Origin: Thauera sp. K11
GTDB lineage: Bacteria; Pseudomonadota; Gammaproteobacteria; Burkholderiales; Rhodocyclaceae
Direction: 5' to 3'
DNA: 64,000 nt
Assembly (NCBI RefSeq): GCF_002354895.1
Contig: NZ_CP023440.1
Coordinates: 62,001-126,000 of the forward strand
The notes under the pieces are model-generated. The model was not told the origin of the DNA and ran no database searches. It saw only the letters and a list, made by a program, of their open reading frames with translations. Positions 31,300 through 38,728 of this stretch are shown one piece after another. The translations under genes were made by a program, and so were the position numbers. How positions within the stretch are numbered: the first letter of the stretch is position 1; each line of letters starts with the position of its first letter.

Positions 31300-31370
31300 C
31301 CACTTACCCTAATCAGCGCCTCCTCGGTCGGGCAGTCCATGTGGGTGATGACGAAAACGGATTGCTTCAT
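31296..31370 (-). pseudogene. truncated HMA-domain protein remnant
   Basis: From ATG 31370 there are 24 codons encoding KQSVFVITHMDCPTEEALIR, the start of a metal-binding HMA domain with MDCP in place of the usual MxCxxC. It then runs into the cadA operator and stops. It looks like the beginning of another CadA-type or metal-chaperone gene cut off when the cadA promoter region was joined on. Confidence 0.6.
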
Positions 31371-31440
31371 GGTGGTCCTGCACGAGGAATGCAACGGTCG
31401 CTCGCGGGGCATGACACCGAAGTGACCACCCCGGGACGGC

Positions 31441-31953
31441 TCACTTCGGCTGCGGCTGCTGCGACATCCACTGCTGATGCTGCATCATTTGATCCATCAT
31501 CATCTGCTGCATCGGCATGTATTGCTCCATCATGAATTGGCGCTGCTTGAGTTGCTCGGGCGTCAGACGCCGGTAGTCCCCCCACATGGGCCCGCCCATC
31601 ATGCGGCCGCCCATACGGCCCTGGCCCATCATCGGCGCCCCGCCGCAACACCCCATCATCCCCGGTGCCCACATGCCGTGCATCATCTGCATGTTGTTCT
31701 GCATCGTGGTCCAGTGGTCCTGGAGCAGTTTCTGCCGCGCCTGGGGATCCTCCGTCTGGCGGATCCTGTCCATCTGCTCCTGCATCGCTCTCATGTTCTC
31801 CTGCACCTGCGCCATCTGCTTGTCAAAGTCCGTCGTGCCGGGGGCCTCCTGTTTCGTCTGCCCGCCCGCGCCGGCTGGCGGGTCGGCGGCAAAGAGGGAC
31901 GGCGCCGGCATCGCGAGGGCCGCGGCCAATCCCAACGTGATCAATGGTTTCAT
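31441..31953 (-). CDS. Met/Gln-rich periplasmic protein
   Basis: This 170-residue exported protein has a signal peptide (about 1-22, ALAMPAPSLFA), a coiled-coil-like region (ENMRAMQEQMDRIRQ) and a Met-rich C-terminal half (MMHGMWAPGMMGCCGG; MEQYMPMQQMMMDQMMQ). The Cys pair and Met clusters suggest soft-metal binding. It has its own CadR-type operator upstream, so it is probably cadmium- or lead-induced. A hairpin (31417-31449) overlaps its stop. Confidence 0.75.
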   Translation of the reverse strand: MKPLITLGLAAALAMPAPSLFAADPPAGAGGQTKQEAPGTTDFDKQMAQVQENMRAMQEQMDRIRQTEDPQARQKLLQDHWTTMQNNMQMMHGMWAPGMMGCCGGAPMMGQGRMGGRMMGGPMWGDYRRLTPEQLKQRQFMMEQYMPMQQMMMDQMMQHQQWMSQQPQPK

Positions 31954-32013
31954 CTTGCGCTCCTTTCGAGGGTTCCCTGAGTCCTGCCCGCTGCGGCAGT
32001 GTCAACATTGAAA

Positions 32014-32037
32014 ACCCTGTAGTCGCTCCGGGGTCAA
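32014..32037 (-). promoter_or_regulatory. second CadR/MerR-type operator
   Basis: ACCCTGTAGTCGCTCCGGGGT (32014-32034) with a minus-strand TTGACC (32032-32037) closely resembles the cadA operator at 31276. The flanking GAAA is shared as well. It faces the Met-rich gene and lies just upstream of the divergent cadR. Confidence 0.78.
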
Positions 32038-32071
32038 CGGCTTAGCATGAGCAATCGTGCGAGGAGGTGTC

Positions 32072-32542
32072 ATGCGGATCGGAGAACTTGGCCAGGCGAC
32101 CGGCGTCGATGTCGAAACGATTCGCTACTACGAGAAGGCGAGGTTGCTGCCGCCGCCCGCCCGGGCAGCGAATGGCTACCGCGCCTACGGCGCGGCACAC
32201 CTGGAACGCCTGAGCTTCGTCCGCCACTGTCGGGCGCTTGACATGTCGCTTGCGGAGATCAGGCACCTGCTCGATTTCGTCGCCCACCCGGAGGCCGATT
32301 GCGGTGAGATCAACCGGCTGATCGACGAGCATCTCGGACGGGTGCGGGCGCGGTTGAAGTCCCTGAACGCCCTGGAGAATCAGTTGGTGGCGTTGCGGGC
32401 GAGCTGCGGGGCCGGGCACGTGGCTGCGGACTGCGGCATCCTGCACGAACTGGAGGCCGCCGCCCATGGCGAGGCGTGCGTATGCCATCCGGCGGGGAGA
32501 AAACATCCAGCAGTGACGACGCAAAAAGCGAAGGAACGTTGA
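32072..32542 (+). CDS. cadR: CadR/PbrR-type MerR-family regulator
   Basis: This 156-residue regulator has an N-terminal MerR winged helix (MRIGELGQATGVDVETIRYY). The dimer helix carries a Cys (ADCGEINRL), the metal-binding loop is CGAGHVAADCGILHELE, and there is a Cys/His-rich tail (CVCHPAGRKH). These fit Cd(II)- or Pb(II)-sensing family members. ATG 32072 follows a GAGGAGG site. It is divergent from the Met-rich gene and should control both operators seen here. Confidence 0.9.
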   Translation: MRIGELGQATGVDVETIRYYEKARLLPPPARAANGYRAYGAAHLERLSFVRHCRALDMSLAEIRHLLDFVAHPEADCGEINRLIDEHLGRVRARLKSLNALENQLVALRASCGAGHVAADCGILHELEAAAHGEACVCHPAGRKHPAVTTQKAKER

Positions 32543-32575
32543 TCGGCGCTGCGTTGCGGCGGCTGGTCAACGAGT

Positions 32576-32614
32576 CTTAACGTACGATTTTTTCCCGTTT
32601 TCTGAGACGACCCT
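32576..32614 (-). repeat. internal right-type Tn3 repeat (second)
   Basis: CTTAACGTACGATTTTTTCC and then TTTTCTGAGACGACCC match the transposon's right repeat apart from one extra C and end-base changes. It lies between cadR and the two small genes and has the same orientation as the outer right end. No TTAGA follows it. Confidence 0.85.
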
Positions 32615-32617
32615 AAG

Positions 32618-33016
32618 ATGAAAAAGATGATGGCTCAGATGGGCTCGGGCGGCGAAGGCCCCATGGACATGATGCAGAAGATGATGGGGCAGATGGGAAG
32701 TCAGCCCGGCGGCGAGGCCGGCAACCCCATGCAGCAGATGATGGGAATGTGCTCGGAAATCCTGGCGGCCATCCACAAGACAACGTCGATGGCCGCGCTT
32801 GCTACGCCCGAACTTCACACCCTGTTCGGCGAGTGGATGGAAAGCCTGGAACGTGAGGCGCTCGCGGCACTGGACGACCAGGGCGCGGCAGATGCAACGG
32901 CCCTGGCGACCAAGCTCAAGATCAGCGAGGCAAGCGCAATTCATGTTGTTGCGCACCTTGCCAGCAAGGGCAAGGTAAGTCTGAGCGTCCGCGCCACCGG
33001 GCAAGGTGCGCCGTGA
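32618..33016 (+). CDS. Met-rich protein of unknown function
   Basis: This 132-residue protein has a Met/Gly-rich N-terminus (MKKMMAQMGSGGEG; MMQKMMGQMG). A C-terminal domain follows that looks like a small winged helix (ATKLKISEASAIHVVAHLAS). It starts only three bases after the internal Tn repeat with no ribosome site, so the original start may have been lost. It overlaps the next gene by four bases. A metal-related role is plausible from composition and context. Confidence 0.65.
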   Translation: MKKMMAQMGSGGEGPMDMMQKMMGQMGSQPGGEAGNPMQQMMGMCSEILAAIHKTTSMAALATPELHTLFGEWMESLEREALAALDDQGAADATALATKLKISEASAIHVVAHLASKGKVSLSVRATGQGAP

Positions 33017-33225
33017 GTCCCATTGTCCTGGAGTCCGTGTTGACGTGCCCACGCTGTGGATATGCCCAGCAGGAAACCATGCCGACCGACGCCTGCCAGT
33101 TCTTCTACGAGTGCTGCAACTGCAAGGCGTTGCTGCGCCCCAACCCCGGCGACTGCTGCGTGTTCTGTTCCTTCGGCTCGGTGAAATGCCCGCCGATTCA
33201 GGCGCAGCGCGGGTGTTGCGGGTAG
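33013..33225 (+). CDS. GDCCVxC-domain small Cys-rich protein
   Basis: This 70-residue protein has Cys pairs (LTCPRCGY; CCNCKALL) and the family signature GDCCVFCSFGSVKCPPIQ. Such proteins often accompany mercury or other metal transport genes in Tn3-type elements and probably bind a metal ion. GTG 33013 overlaps the end of the upstream gene. A terminator hairpin follows. Confidence 0.85.
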   Translation: MSPIVLESVLTCPRCGYAQQETMPTDACQFFYECCNCKALLRPNPGDCCVFCSFGSVKCPPIQAQRGCCG

Positions 33226-33250
33226 CGCCCAGCTTTCACCGGCATCATCG

Positions 33251-33274
33251 ACAGCCCGCCTTCGCGCGGGCTGT
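33251..33274 (+). terminator. terminator hairpin after GDCCVxC gene
   Basis: ACAGCCCGC and GCGGGCTGT form a 9-bp stem with a 6-base loop, followed by a short T run. It closes the last cargo operon before the right repeat. Confidence 0.65.
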
Positions 33275-33298
33275 TTGCATCGTGGGGCTGAGGAACGG

Positions 33299-33336
33299 CT
33301 TAGCGTACGATTTTTTCCGTTTTCTGAGACGACCCG
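33299..33336 (-). repeat. right 38-bp terminal inverted repeat
   Basis: CTTAGCGTACGATTTTTTCC runs to GACGACCCG. Only the outermost base and one other position differ from the complement of the left repeat. It is followed directly by TTAGA (33337-33341), the target duplication. Confidence 0.92.
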
Positions 33337-33380
33337 TTAGAGGACGCCGGTCCGCTCCACCCGGTCCACAGAGCTTCTTA

Positions 33381-33402
33381 CCTGATAACTCTTATTATCA
33401 GG
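33381..33402. promoter_or_regulatory. palindrome upstream of the recombinase
   Basis: CCTGATAA and TTATCAGG form a perfect 8-bp inverted repeat around CTCTTA, 50 bases before the integrase gene, in a locally AT-rich stretch. It may be a recombination half-site pair or an operator. Confidence 0.5.
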
Positions 33403-33452
33403 CAAGGATTTTTCACCTAATATCCGGGAAAAGGCGGTTTCCGGGAGGCGGT

Positions 33453-35240
33453 ATGGCGCAGAACACGGTAGTCGAACGGGCGCTGCCGCGCTACACGCGG
33501 GCGGACTTCGCGGCGCTGCGTGGGTGGCTGAACAAGCTGCTGGTGGAGCGCCTCGCCGCGCTCTATTACACCGAGGACGATCTCGAGGCGCTCGGCTGCA
33601 CCGCGCCAGGTGCGCTCGAGGCGCGCCTCGCGCTGATGCGCGATCACCTCATCGAACGGGCGAGTCTCACCAATCCGCGTCTTGCAGAAGGGCTGCGCGA
33701 AGCGCGGCGCTCGGCGCGCTGGAGTGCGGTGGCGATGCGCTATCTGTTCGATGCGGCCGAGTTCGCCTCGCGCGAACCGCAGTCCACCGATGCCCTCACC
33801 GCGTGGCTGAAACCGCGCATCAGCCGGCATCTGGCGCATGAGGGCGTGCGCGCGGTGAGCGAGCTCAAGAACCTGATCGAGGTGCGCGGCCCTGGCTGGT
33901 GGCGGCCCGTCCCGCGGCTGGGGGCGGGCAAGGCCGCGGCGCTCGAGCGCTGGCTGCGCCACCACGAAAAAACGCTCGGCCCCCTGGCCGTGCCCGTGGC
34001 TCCTACCCGGGCTCAGCCGCCCATCGTACTGCGCCCGGACGAGCCGATCCTCGTGCCGCTCGAGCGCATGGCCCTCGCGCACGAGCTCGACGGCCGCCAT
34101 GGGGTCAATCGGGCCGCAGCCCTGAGCCTCATCGCTGCCGACAACGACCTGGAGGCGGTGCAGGCCTTCCTGGTGAAGTACCGCGGCCAGGCGAAAACAC
34201 AGCGCGCCTACCAGAAGGAGCTCGAGCGGTTTCTGCTGTGGTGCCTCTACGCCCGGCACAAACCGCTCTCGAGCGTGCTGGTCGACGATTGCGAAGCCTA
34301 CAAGACGTTCCTCGCCGCACCCGATCCCGCCTGGTGCGGCAAGAAGGCGGGCCGCCATACCGTCTACTGGCGGCCCTTCGGCGGGCCACTCTCACCCGAA
34401 TCCCAGCGCTACGCGATCACCGTGCTGAAGACGTTTTTCGCCTGGCTCATCGATGTGCGTTACCTCGGCGGCAATCCATGGGTGGCCGTGGGCGCGCCGC
34501 TCGTGGAGCAGCGCTCGGTGGCATTGCGCCTGGACAAGGCGTTGCCCGAAGATCTTTGGACCCGGTGCGCACGCGAGGGCGGGCTCCTCGATGAGGCGTG
34601 CGAGATGGGCCCCGACGAGGACGCGCGGCGCCAGGCGCGGCTCGTGCGCGCGGCGCTGCTGCTGATCGGGCACGCCGGCATCCGGCGCGAGGAAGCGGCC
34701 CGCGCGCAGCGCCGCCACCTGAAGCCCCTGCCGGGTCAGGCCGGCGCGCTGTGGGAGCTGGAGGTGCTGGGCAAGCGCCGGAAGTGGCGCACCGTATTCC
34801 TGCCCGTGCGGGCGATTGAAGCGCTCGCCGCGCACTGGGCCGACCGCGAGGAGGATTTTGCGGCGGCCGATCACGCCGGCGCACTGCTCTCGCCGCTCAT
34901 CATCCCCTCGACCCCGGCCGCCCGCGACAAGCACCTCGACAAGCTCGATGCGCCCGGCGCCGGTTTTTCGCCCGACGGGCTCTACCGGTGCCTGAAGACG
35001 GGGCTGACGCGGATCGCGGCAGATACGCGGCTCACGCTCGACGACTCGGAGCGCGCGCTATTGAAGCGCGCCGGCCCGCACGCCTTTCGGCACACCTTCG
35101 GCACCCTCGCCGCCGCACACGCGCTGCCGCTCGATGTGCTGCAACGCGTCATGGGGCACGCAAGCCTGCAGACCACCTCGATCTATGTACAGGCGGAGCG
35201 CCGGCGCAGCATCGAGGAGATGGGGAAGTTCTTCAGATGA
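33453..35240 (+). CDS. tyrosine recombinase / site-specific integrase
   Basis: This 595-residue protein has an extended N-terminal region (about 1-190) of the plasmid/ICE integrase type, a core-binding domain around 225-360 and a C-terminal catalytic domain. Catalytic residues are visible: Arg in HAGIRREEAARA (about 410), the HxxR box HAFRHTFGT (about 542), His in MGHASLQTTS (about 567) and Tyr in SIYVQAE (about 577). ATG 33453 follows GGGAGG. It may resolve plasmid multimers or integrate an element. No clear attachment site was seen. Confidence 0.93.
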   Translation: MAQNTVVERALPRYTRADFAALRGWLNKLLVERLAALYYTEDDLEALGCTAPGALEARLALMRDHLIERASLTNPRLAEGLREARRSARWSAVAMRYLFDAAEFASREPQSTDALTAWLKPRISRHLAHEGVRAVSELKNLIEVRGPGWWRPVPRLGAGKAAALERWLRHHEKTLGPLAVPVAPTRAQPPIVLRPDEPILVPLERMALAHELDGRHGVNRAAALSLIAADNDLEAVQAFLVKYRGQAKTQRAYQKELERFLLWCLYARHKPLSSVLVDDCEAYKTFLAAPDPAWCGKKAGRHTVYWRPFGGPLSPESQRYAITVLKTFFAWLIDVRYLGGNPWVAVGAPLVEQRSVALRLDKALPEDLWTRCAREGGLLDEACEMGPDEDARRQARLVRAALLLIGHAGIRREEAARAQRRHLKPLPGQAGALWELEVLGKRRKWRTVFLPVRAIEALAAHWADREEDFAAADHAGALLSPLIIPSTPAARDKHLDKLDAPGAGFSPDGLYRCLKTGLTRIAADTRLTLDDSERALLKRAGPHAFRHTFGTLAAAHALPLDVLQRVMGHASLQTTSIYVQAERRRSIEEMGKFFR

Positions 35241-35430
35241 AACATTCCCGCCCAACGCAGGAATCCAATCTCCATGCCGCAACCGGGTAGGTTTCGGCGT
35301 TGCGCGAGACTGCCGGCGAACGCGAGGACAACGCGTCGCCGACGAGGTGGTCGATGCCTCGCGCGTCTGTGTGGCGGGACGGCGTTGTCGCGCAGTGCCG
35401 AAGCGGCCTGCTTTCGAGGACAGTACGGTC

Positions 35431-35684
35431 TCAGGATGAGCCAGCCTTTCTCCAGGCCATCCGCTCCTGGGCGTCCTTGAGATCGAGCAGCGCATCGATC
35501 ATCGGGTTGAGGACGCTGGCTTCGAGATAGACGCTCAGCTTGAGAGCCGTCTTGTCTGGTGACGTGATCGTAAACCGGAAGCCGCCTCCATCTTCGGCAT
35601 CCTGGTGGCGATGTACTCCATTGTTCCCACGGTGTGCTGATAGGCGATCAGACGCACAAACGCGTCGCCTTCCATGTGCTTCAT
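35431..35684 (-). pseudogene. frameshifted small gene of unknown function
   Basis: ATG 35684 opens a protein-like frame (KHMEGDAFVRLIAYQHTVGT, then EYIATRMPKM) that ends soon after about 35590 in Arg/Ser sequence. A second frame over the same bases continues sensibly (DGGGFRFTITSPDKTALKLS, then LNPMIDALLDLKDAQERMAW) to 35431. One indel near 35585-35595 would join them into a protein of about 84 residues. No family is recognised. Confidence 0.55.
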
Positions 35685-36138
35685 GACTGGCCTCGCTGGT
35701 GAAGTGGGCGGACCGCTTCGGCGGTCCAGGTGATCCCATTGAGGTGGCCCGCACTCATCCATGCGAGCGCTGTGGTGGCCGAAGGCGAAAGGCCTGGTGA
35801 CTCCGCCATTCGCCGACGTGCCCGCATCGTCGCAGCCCAAATGCGCGGAGAGTCCCCGGTTGCACGCCACTTCATCCTGCGTGTGAGGATGCGCCTCACC
35901 GTGGTCTCGACGCGCGTCAACACCGCTTTGCTGACGTCGCATCGAACGCGTGCGTCTCGTGCAGTGCGGTCTGGTCGGCCGCTTCCAGTCGCTGCCCGAT
36001 GATGGGCAGTAGTCGGGCCAGGCTGTCGGCTACGGGCCGCGGGCGGTTCGTTCTCCCTGGCAGTGCAGTCATGACCAACACCATCGCGCGCAAGGGCGTG
36101 ACCGCGGCACCGAAAGTTCCTGCGCGGACCCGCCCGAT
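35685..36138. other. 454 bases without a convincing gene
   Basis: The open frames here are short, overlap on both strands and look like shadows. Several in-frame stops break any candidate extension of the gene at 35684. It separates the frameshifted gene from the replication-like gene. Confidence 0.4.
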
Positions 36139-37086
36139 TCACGGGACACCCACGGCCATCGGAACGAGCCGTCCCTCGTCGATGGCATCAAGGAACGCGA
36201 CATCCATCGGCCTAAAGCCCCGACGATCGGGCCCGATCTGCTCAACAAAGCCGTTTGCCCTCACGAAGACCTGGATCCGGCCGTCTCGGGTGCGGTAAGC
36301 GCGGCCTTCGAGCTCCGCCGCCTTGCGGGCCACGCGTGCCTTGTCGAGCCCGGCTTGGTGCGCCTGCGTCTCGTGCTGCACAACGGCGCGGTAGTCCTTG
36401 TCCTGCAGCACCAGTTTGCGGAGGTAGGCGAAGAGCCCTCGATCGGTGAGCCCCTCGAGGTACTTGCGCGAGGCCTGCACGATGTCCGAGAGCCGCTGCT
36501 TGCGGCTGCTGGCCAGCTTCATCAGCGCGAGCACCCCGGTGGGTTTCATGTCGTTGCGGGCGACGAGCCAGGCAAGTTCCGTGGGCAGCGCGCAGCCTTC
36601 GATTTTGACAAAAGGCGCCGGCTTCGCCGGTTGATTTTCTTTAGATTGTTTTTGATGGGTTGATTTAGAGGCGTCAGCCGGGACGGGTGATGCCGCGGCG
36701 GGGCTGTGGATAACCGGGGTTGAGGACGCATCGGGCGCCGGAGCGGCTTCGCCGGTGAGGGTCAGCGCCTCGAGCAGGCGCTCGGTCGGCGTGATGGGCG
36801 ACGAGGAGCCTTTGAGGCCTTTTCGGGCGATTTGCTCGCGTTCGATCAAACCGCGCTCTTCCAGCCATTTCACGACGCGACCGACGGTTTCGACCGATTT
36901 GCCCGATTCTCGGGCAAGGGTGGCGCGTGCGGCATAAATGGGCGATTTCAGGCACGCGAGCCGGATCTTTTTGACGATGCGCACGACAACGCGAAGGTAG
37001 CCGTCCGGGAGGTCCCGGAAGACGGCGGCTTCATCGATCGCGGCGCAGGCGCGCGCGATCGACGAGGGGTAGGCAATGGCAGACAT
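36139..37086 (-). CDS. candidate plasmid replication initiator (wHTH protein)
   Basis: This 315-residue protein has an N-terminal winged-helix region (ARESGKSVETVGRVVKWLEE then RGLIERE, about 60-90), as in several Rep/RepO-type proteins. A Pro/Ala/Ser linker (about 110-155) follows, then a basic C-terminal domain. It lies beside parAB and their sites, in the usual rep-par order. It is not similar to IncP TrfA by eye. Initiator function is inferred from architecture and position; a transcription regulator is the alternative. Confidence 0.55.
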   Translation of the reverse strand: MSAIAYPSSIARACAAIDEAAVFRDLPDGYLRVVVRIVKKIRLACLKSPIYAARATLARESGKSVETVGRVVKWLEERGLIEREQIARKGLKGSSSPITPTERLLEALTLTGEAAPAPDASSTPVIHSPAAASPVPADASKSTHQKQSKENQPAKPAPFVKIEGCALPTELAWLVARNDMKPTGVLALMKLASSRKQRLSDIVQASRKYLEGLTDRGLFAYLRKLVLQDKDYRAVVQHETQAHQAGLDKARVARKAAELEGRAYRTRDGRIQVFVRANGFVEQIGPDRRGFRPMDVAFLDAIDEGRLVPMAVGVP

Positions 37087-37216
37087 TCAAAACCTCAAGG
37101 CGTAAAGGTTCCTTGACGTTTCAGGCCGTTTTGGTAGCATTGCCTCGTTGCGGGAGGGTTTGACCGGTTGGCGCCGGTTGCTTCCAAAGTGGTCCGAAAC
37201 ACCAGTTCCAGATAAA

Positions 37217-37247
37217 CCCCGTTGAGTTGGCGCTCAGCGGGGTTTTT
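37217..37247 (+). terminator. rho-independent terminator-like hairpin
   Basis: CCCCGTTGAG and CTCAGCGGGG form a 10-bp stem with one wobble pair and a 6-base loop, followed by TTTTT. It lies in the non-coding stretch between the rep-like gene and the parS cluster. Confidence 0.6.
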
Positions 37248-37335
37248 CTTTGGCAGGAAGGGTTTTGATCGGGTCAGGTCATCGTGATCTCCTGGGCTGA
37301 AACCTGATGCTCGAAATCGGACGCCCAGATGTGCG

Positions 37336-37358
37336 AAACCCCGCGGAGGGCGGGGTTT
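37336..37358. terminator. second terminator-like hairpin
   Basis: AAACCCCGC (37336-37344) and GCGGGGTTT (37350-37358) form a perfect 9-bp stem with a 5-base loop. The A and T runs on either side would let it act in both directions. It may insulate the parAB operon and parS array from the rep-like gene. Confidence 0.6.
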
Positions 37359-37388
37359 CTGTGTGTTGCGTCGTGGGCTGGCAGGCGG

Positions 37389-37406
37389 TGTTTATACGTA
37401 TAAACA
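37389..37406. promoter_or_regulatory. candidate parS copy 1
   Basis: A perfect 18-bp palindrome, TGTTTATACGTATAAACA. It is the first of four identical copies downstream of parB. Confidence 0.85.
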
Positions 37407-37493
37407 CGCCATACCCGATGGGATCGGGGAGGCTTTCGTTTTGGATCGGGCAGTTCCTGAGAGGAGACCATGGATGGCTTGCGGCCTCCATGA

Positions 37494-37511
37494 TGTTTAT
37501 ACGTATAAACA
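37494..37511. promoter_or_regulatory. candidate parS copy 2
   Basis: An identical 18-bp palindrome, starting 105 bases after copy 1. Confidence 0.85.
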
Positions 37512-37536
37512 ACTCCGGCGCCGGCTTGGGCGGACG

Positions 37537-37554
37537 TGTTTATACGTATAAACA
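37537..37554. promoter_or_regulatory. candidate parS copy 3
   Basis: An identical 18-bp palindrome, starting 43 bases after copy 2. Confidence 0.85.
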
Positions 37555-37638
37555 TCTCTTGGGCTTTCCGATGCGCGGCGATGTTCGCGTCGCCGCGCGG
37601 GCGTGAGTAGTGAGCACCTCCGCAAGCCGGCTGTCTGG

Positions 37639-37656
37639 TGTTTATACGTATAAACA
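37639..37656. promoter_or_regulatory. candidate parS copy 4
   Basis: An identical 18-bp palindrome, starting 102 bases after copy 3 and ending 12 bases before the parB stop codon. Confidence 0.85.
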
Positions 37657-37667
37657 GCCTGATCATG

Positions 37668-38726
37668 CTAGTCCCGCGCCTCCTCGTTCTCGGCTGGAGC
37701 ACTACCCATCGACGTGTCATCCTCATTGAACTCTTCGGCGACCGTTGCCAGCAGCTCCTCGAGCGCCATCGCAAACTTGACGCGCTTCGACGGCTCGACG
37801 CTGATGTTGACTTCGAACGCGTCGCCGCGCCGCTTGTAGTAGCCGTTCTTGTAGCGAACCTGTTTTGAGGCCGTCGGTGTCTTGCTCGTCTTCGGTTCAA
37901 GCAAAGCCTGGGTCTGATTCACAAGCCAGGCATGGGTGTGATTCTCTTCTGCAAACTTCACTGCAAGCCGGACGGCCTGTCGGAGGCCGACCTTGTCGGC
38001 AACTTTGCTCAATTGGTATGCGGCGTTGGCGCCAAAACGTGTTGGTGCGCCTTTGATAATCTCGACGACATCGGGGGGCAGCTTCGAAAACGCCCGATAA
38101 AATGTCATCTGCGATCGAGAAACGCCCGCTCTGCGCGCGACATCGGCCGACGTCTCGCCAGCGGCAATGAGCTTCTCGTAGAACAGTGCCCGATCAAGGT
38201 CGCAGTGTTGCTCGCGCTCTTCGTTCTGTTGATAGCCGAACCAGGCTGATTCTTCGAGTGTCAGGTTGTCGTGAACTTCTGCGAGAAGTTCTTCGAGAAC
38301 CTTATGCTCCAGGCACGATTGAACGCGTGTCCAGCCGTCCGCGATAATGAATCGGCCGTCCTGATCCGGGTTCGGGATGACGTGGATTGGGTCGTGCTGC
38401 CCTTGCGTGCGGAGCGCCTCTGCGCGATCCCGGATCATTTCGGGGGTGTAAACCTCACGCGGAGCAAGGGGGTTCGGATCGATGAGTCGTACATCGATCA
38501 TCATGAGGTTCCGGCCTGATCCGTTCGTGGAAATCGGGACGGCTTTGGGTGGCAGCGCAGATGTGACCTTGAGTGGTGGCACGATCTGCCCGATTGCCTC
38601 CTCGGGAACGATGGGCTGATGAGAGATGACAGCGAATTCTTCGGGCTCGGCATGAGGCGATGTCGATGGAACGACGGCGCCTGACTTGATCAAGCCCGAT
38701 ATCTTATAGGGTGCACGCTTGGTCAT
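37668..38726 (-). CDS. parB: ParB/RepB-family partition protein
   Basis: This 352-residue protein has a ParB N-terminal CTPase-like domain (about 75-170, with RDRAEALRTQGQHDPIHVIP and FIIADGWTRVQ), a helix-turn-helix (ETSADVARRAGVSRSQMTFY, about 190-215) and a C-terminal dimer region. The box GEnRxxA is weak, appearing as NEEREQHCDLDRA. It follows parA with a 2-base gap. It should bind the four palindromes just downstream and load onto plasmid DNA for segregation with ParA. Confidence 0.92.
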   Translation of the reverse strand: MTKRAPYKISGLIKSGAVVPSTSPHAEPEEFAVISHQPIVPEEAIGQIVPPLKVTSALPPKAVPISTNGSGRNLMMIDVRLIDPNPLAPREVYTPEMIRDRAEALRTQGQHDPIHVIPNPDQDGRFIIADGWTRVQSCLEHKVLEELLAEVHDNLTLEESAWFGYQQNEEREQHCDLDRALFYEKLIAAGETSADVARRAGVSRSQMTFYRAFSKLPPDVVEIIKGAPTRFGANAAYQLSKVADKVGLRQAVRLAVKFAEENHTHAWLVNQTQALLEPKTSKTPTASKQVRYKNGYYKRRGDAFEVNISVEPSKRVKFAMALEELLATVAEEFNEDDTSMGSAPAENEEARD

Positions 38727-38728
38727 CG

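Noticed and set aside
37389..37656. The repeated palindromes as a CRISPR array
   Set aside because: Spacing is irregular (105, 43, 102), repeats are only 18 bp and perfectly palindromic, and parB ends 12 bases away. Partition sites fit better.
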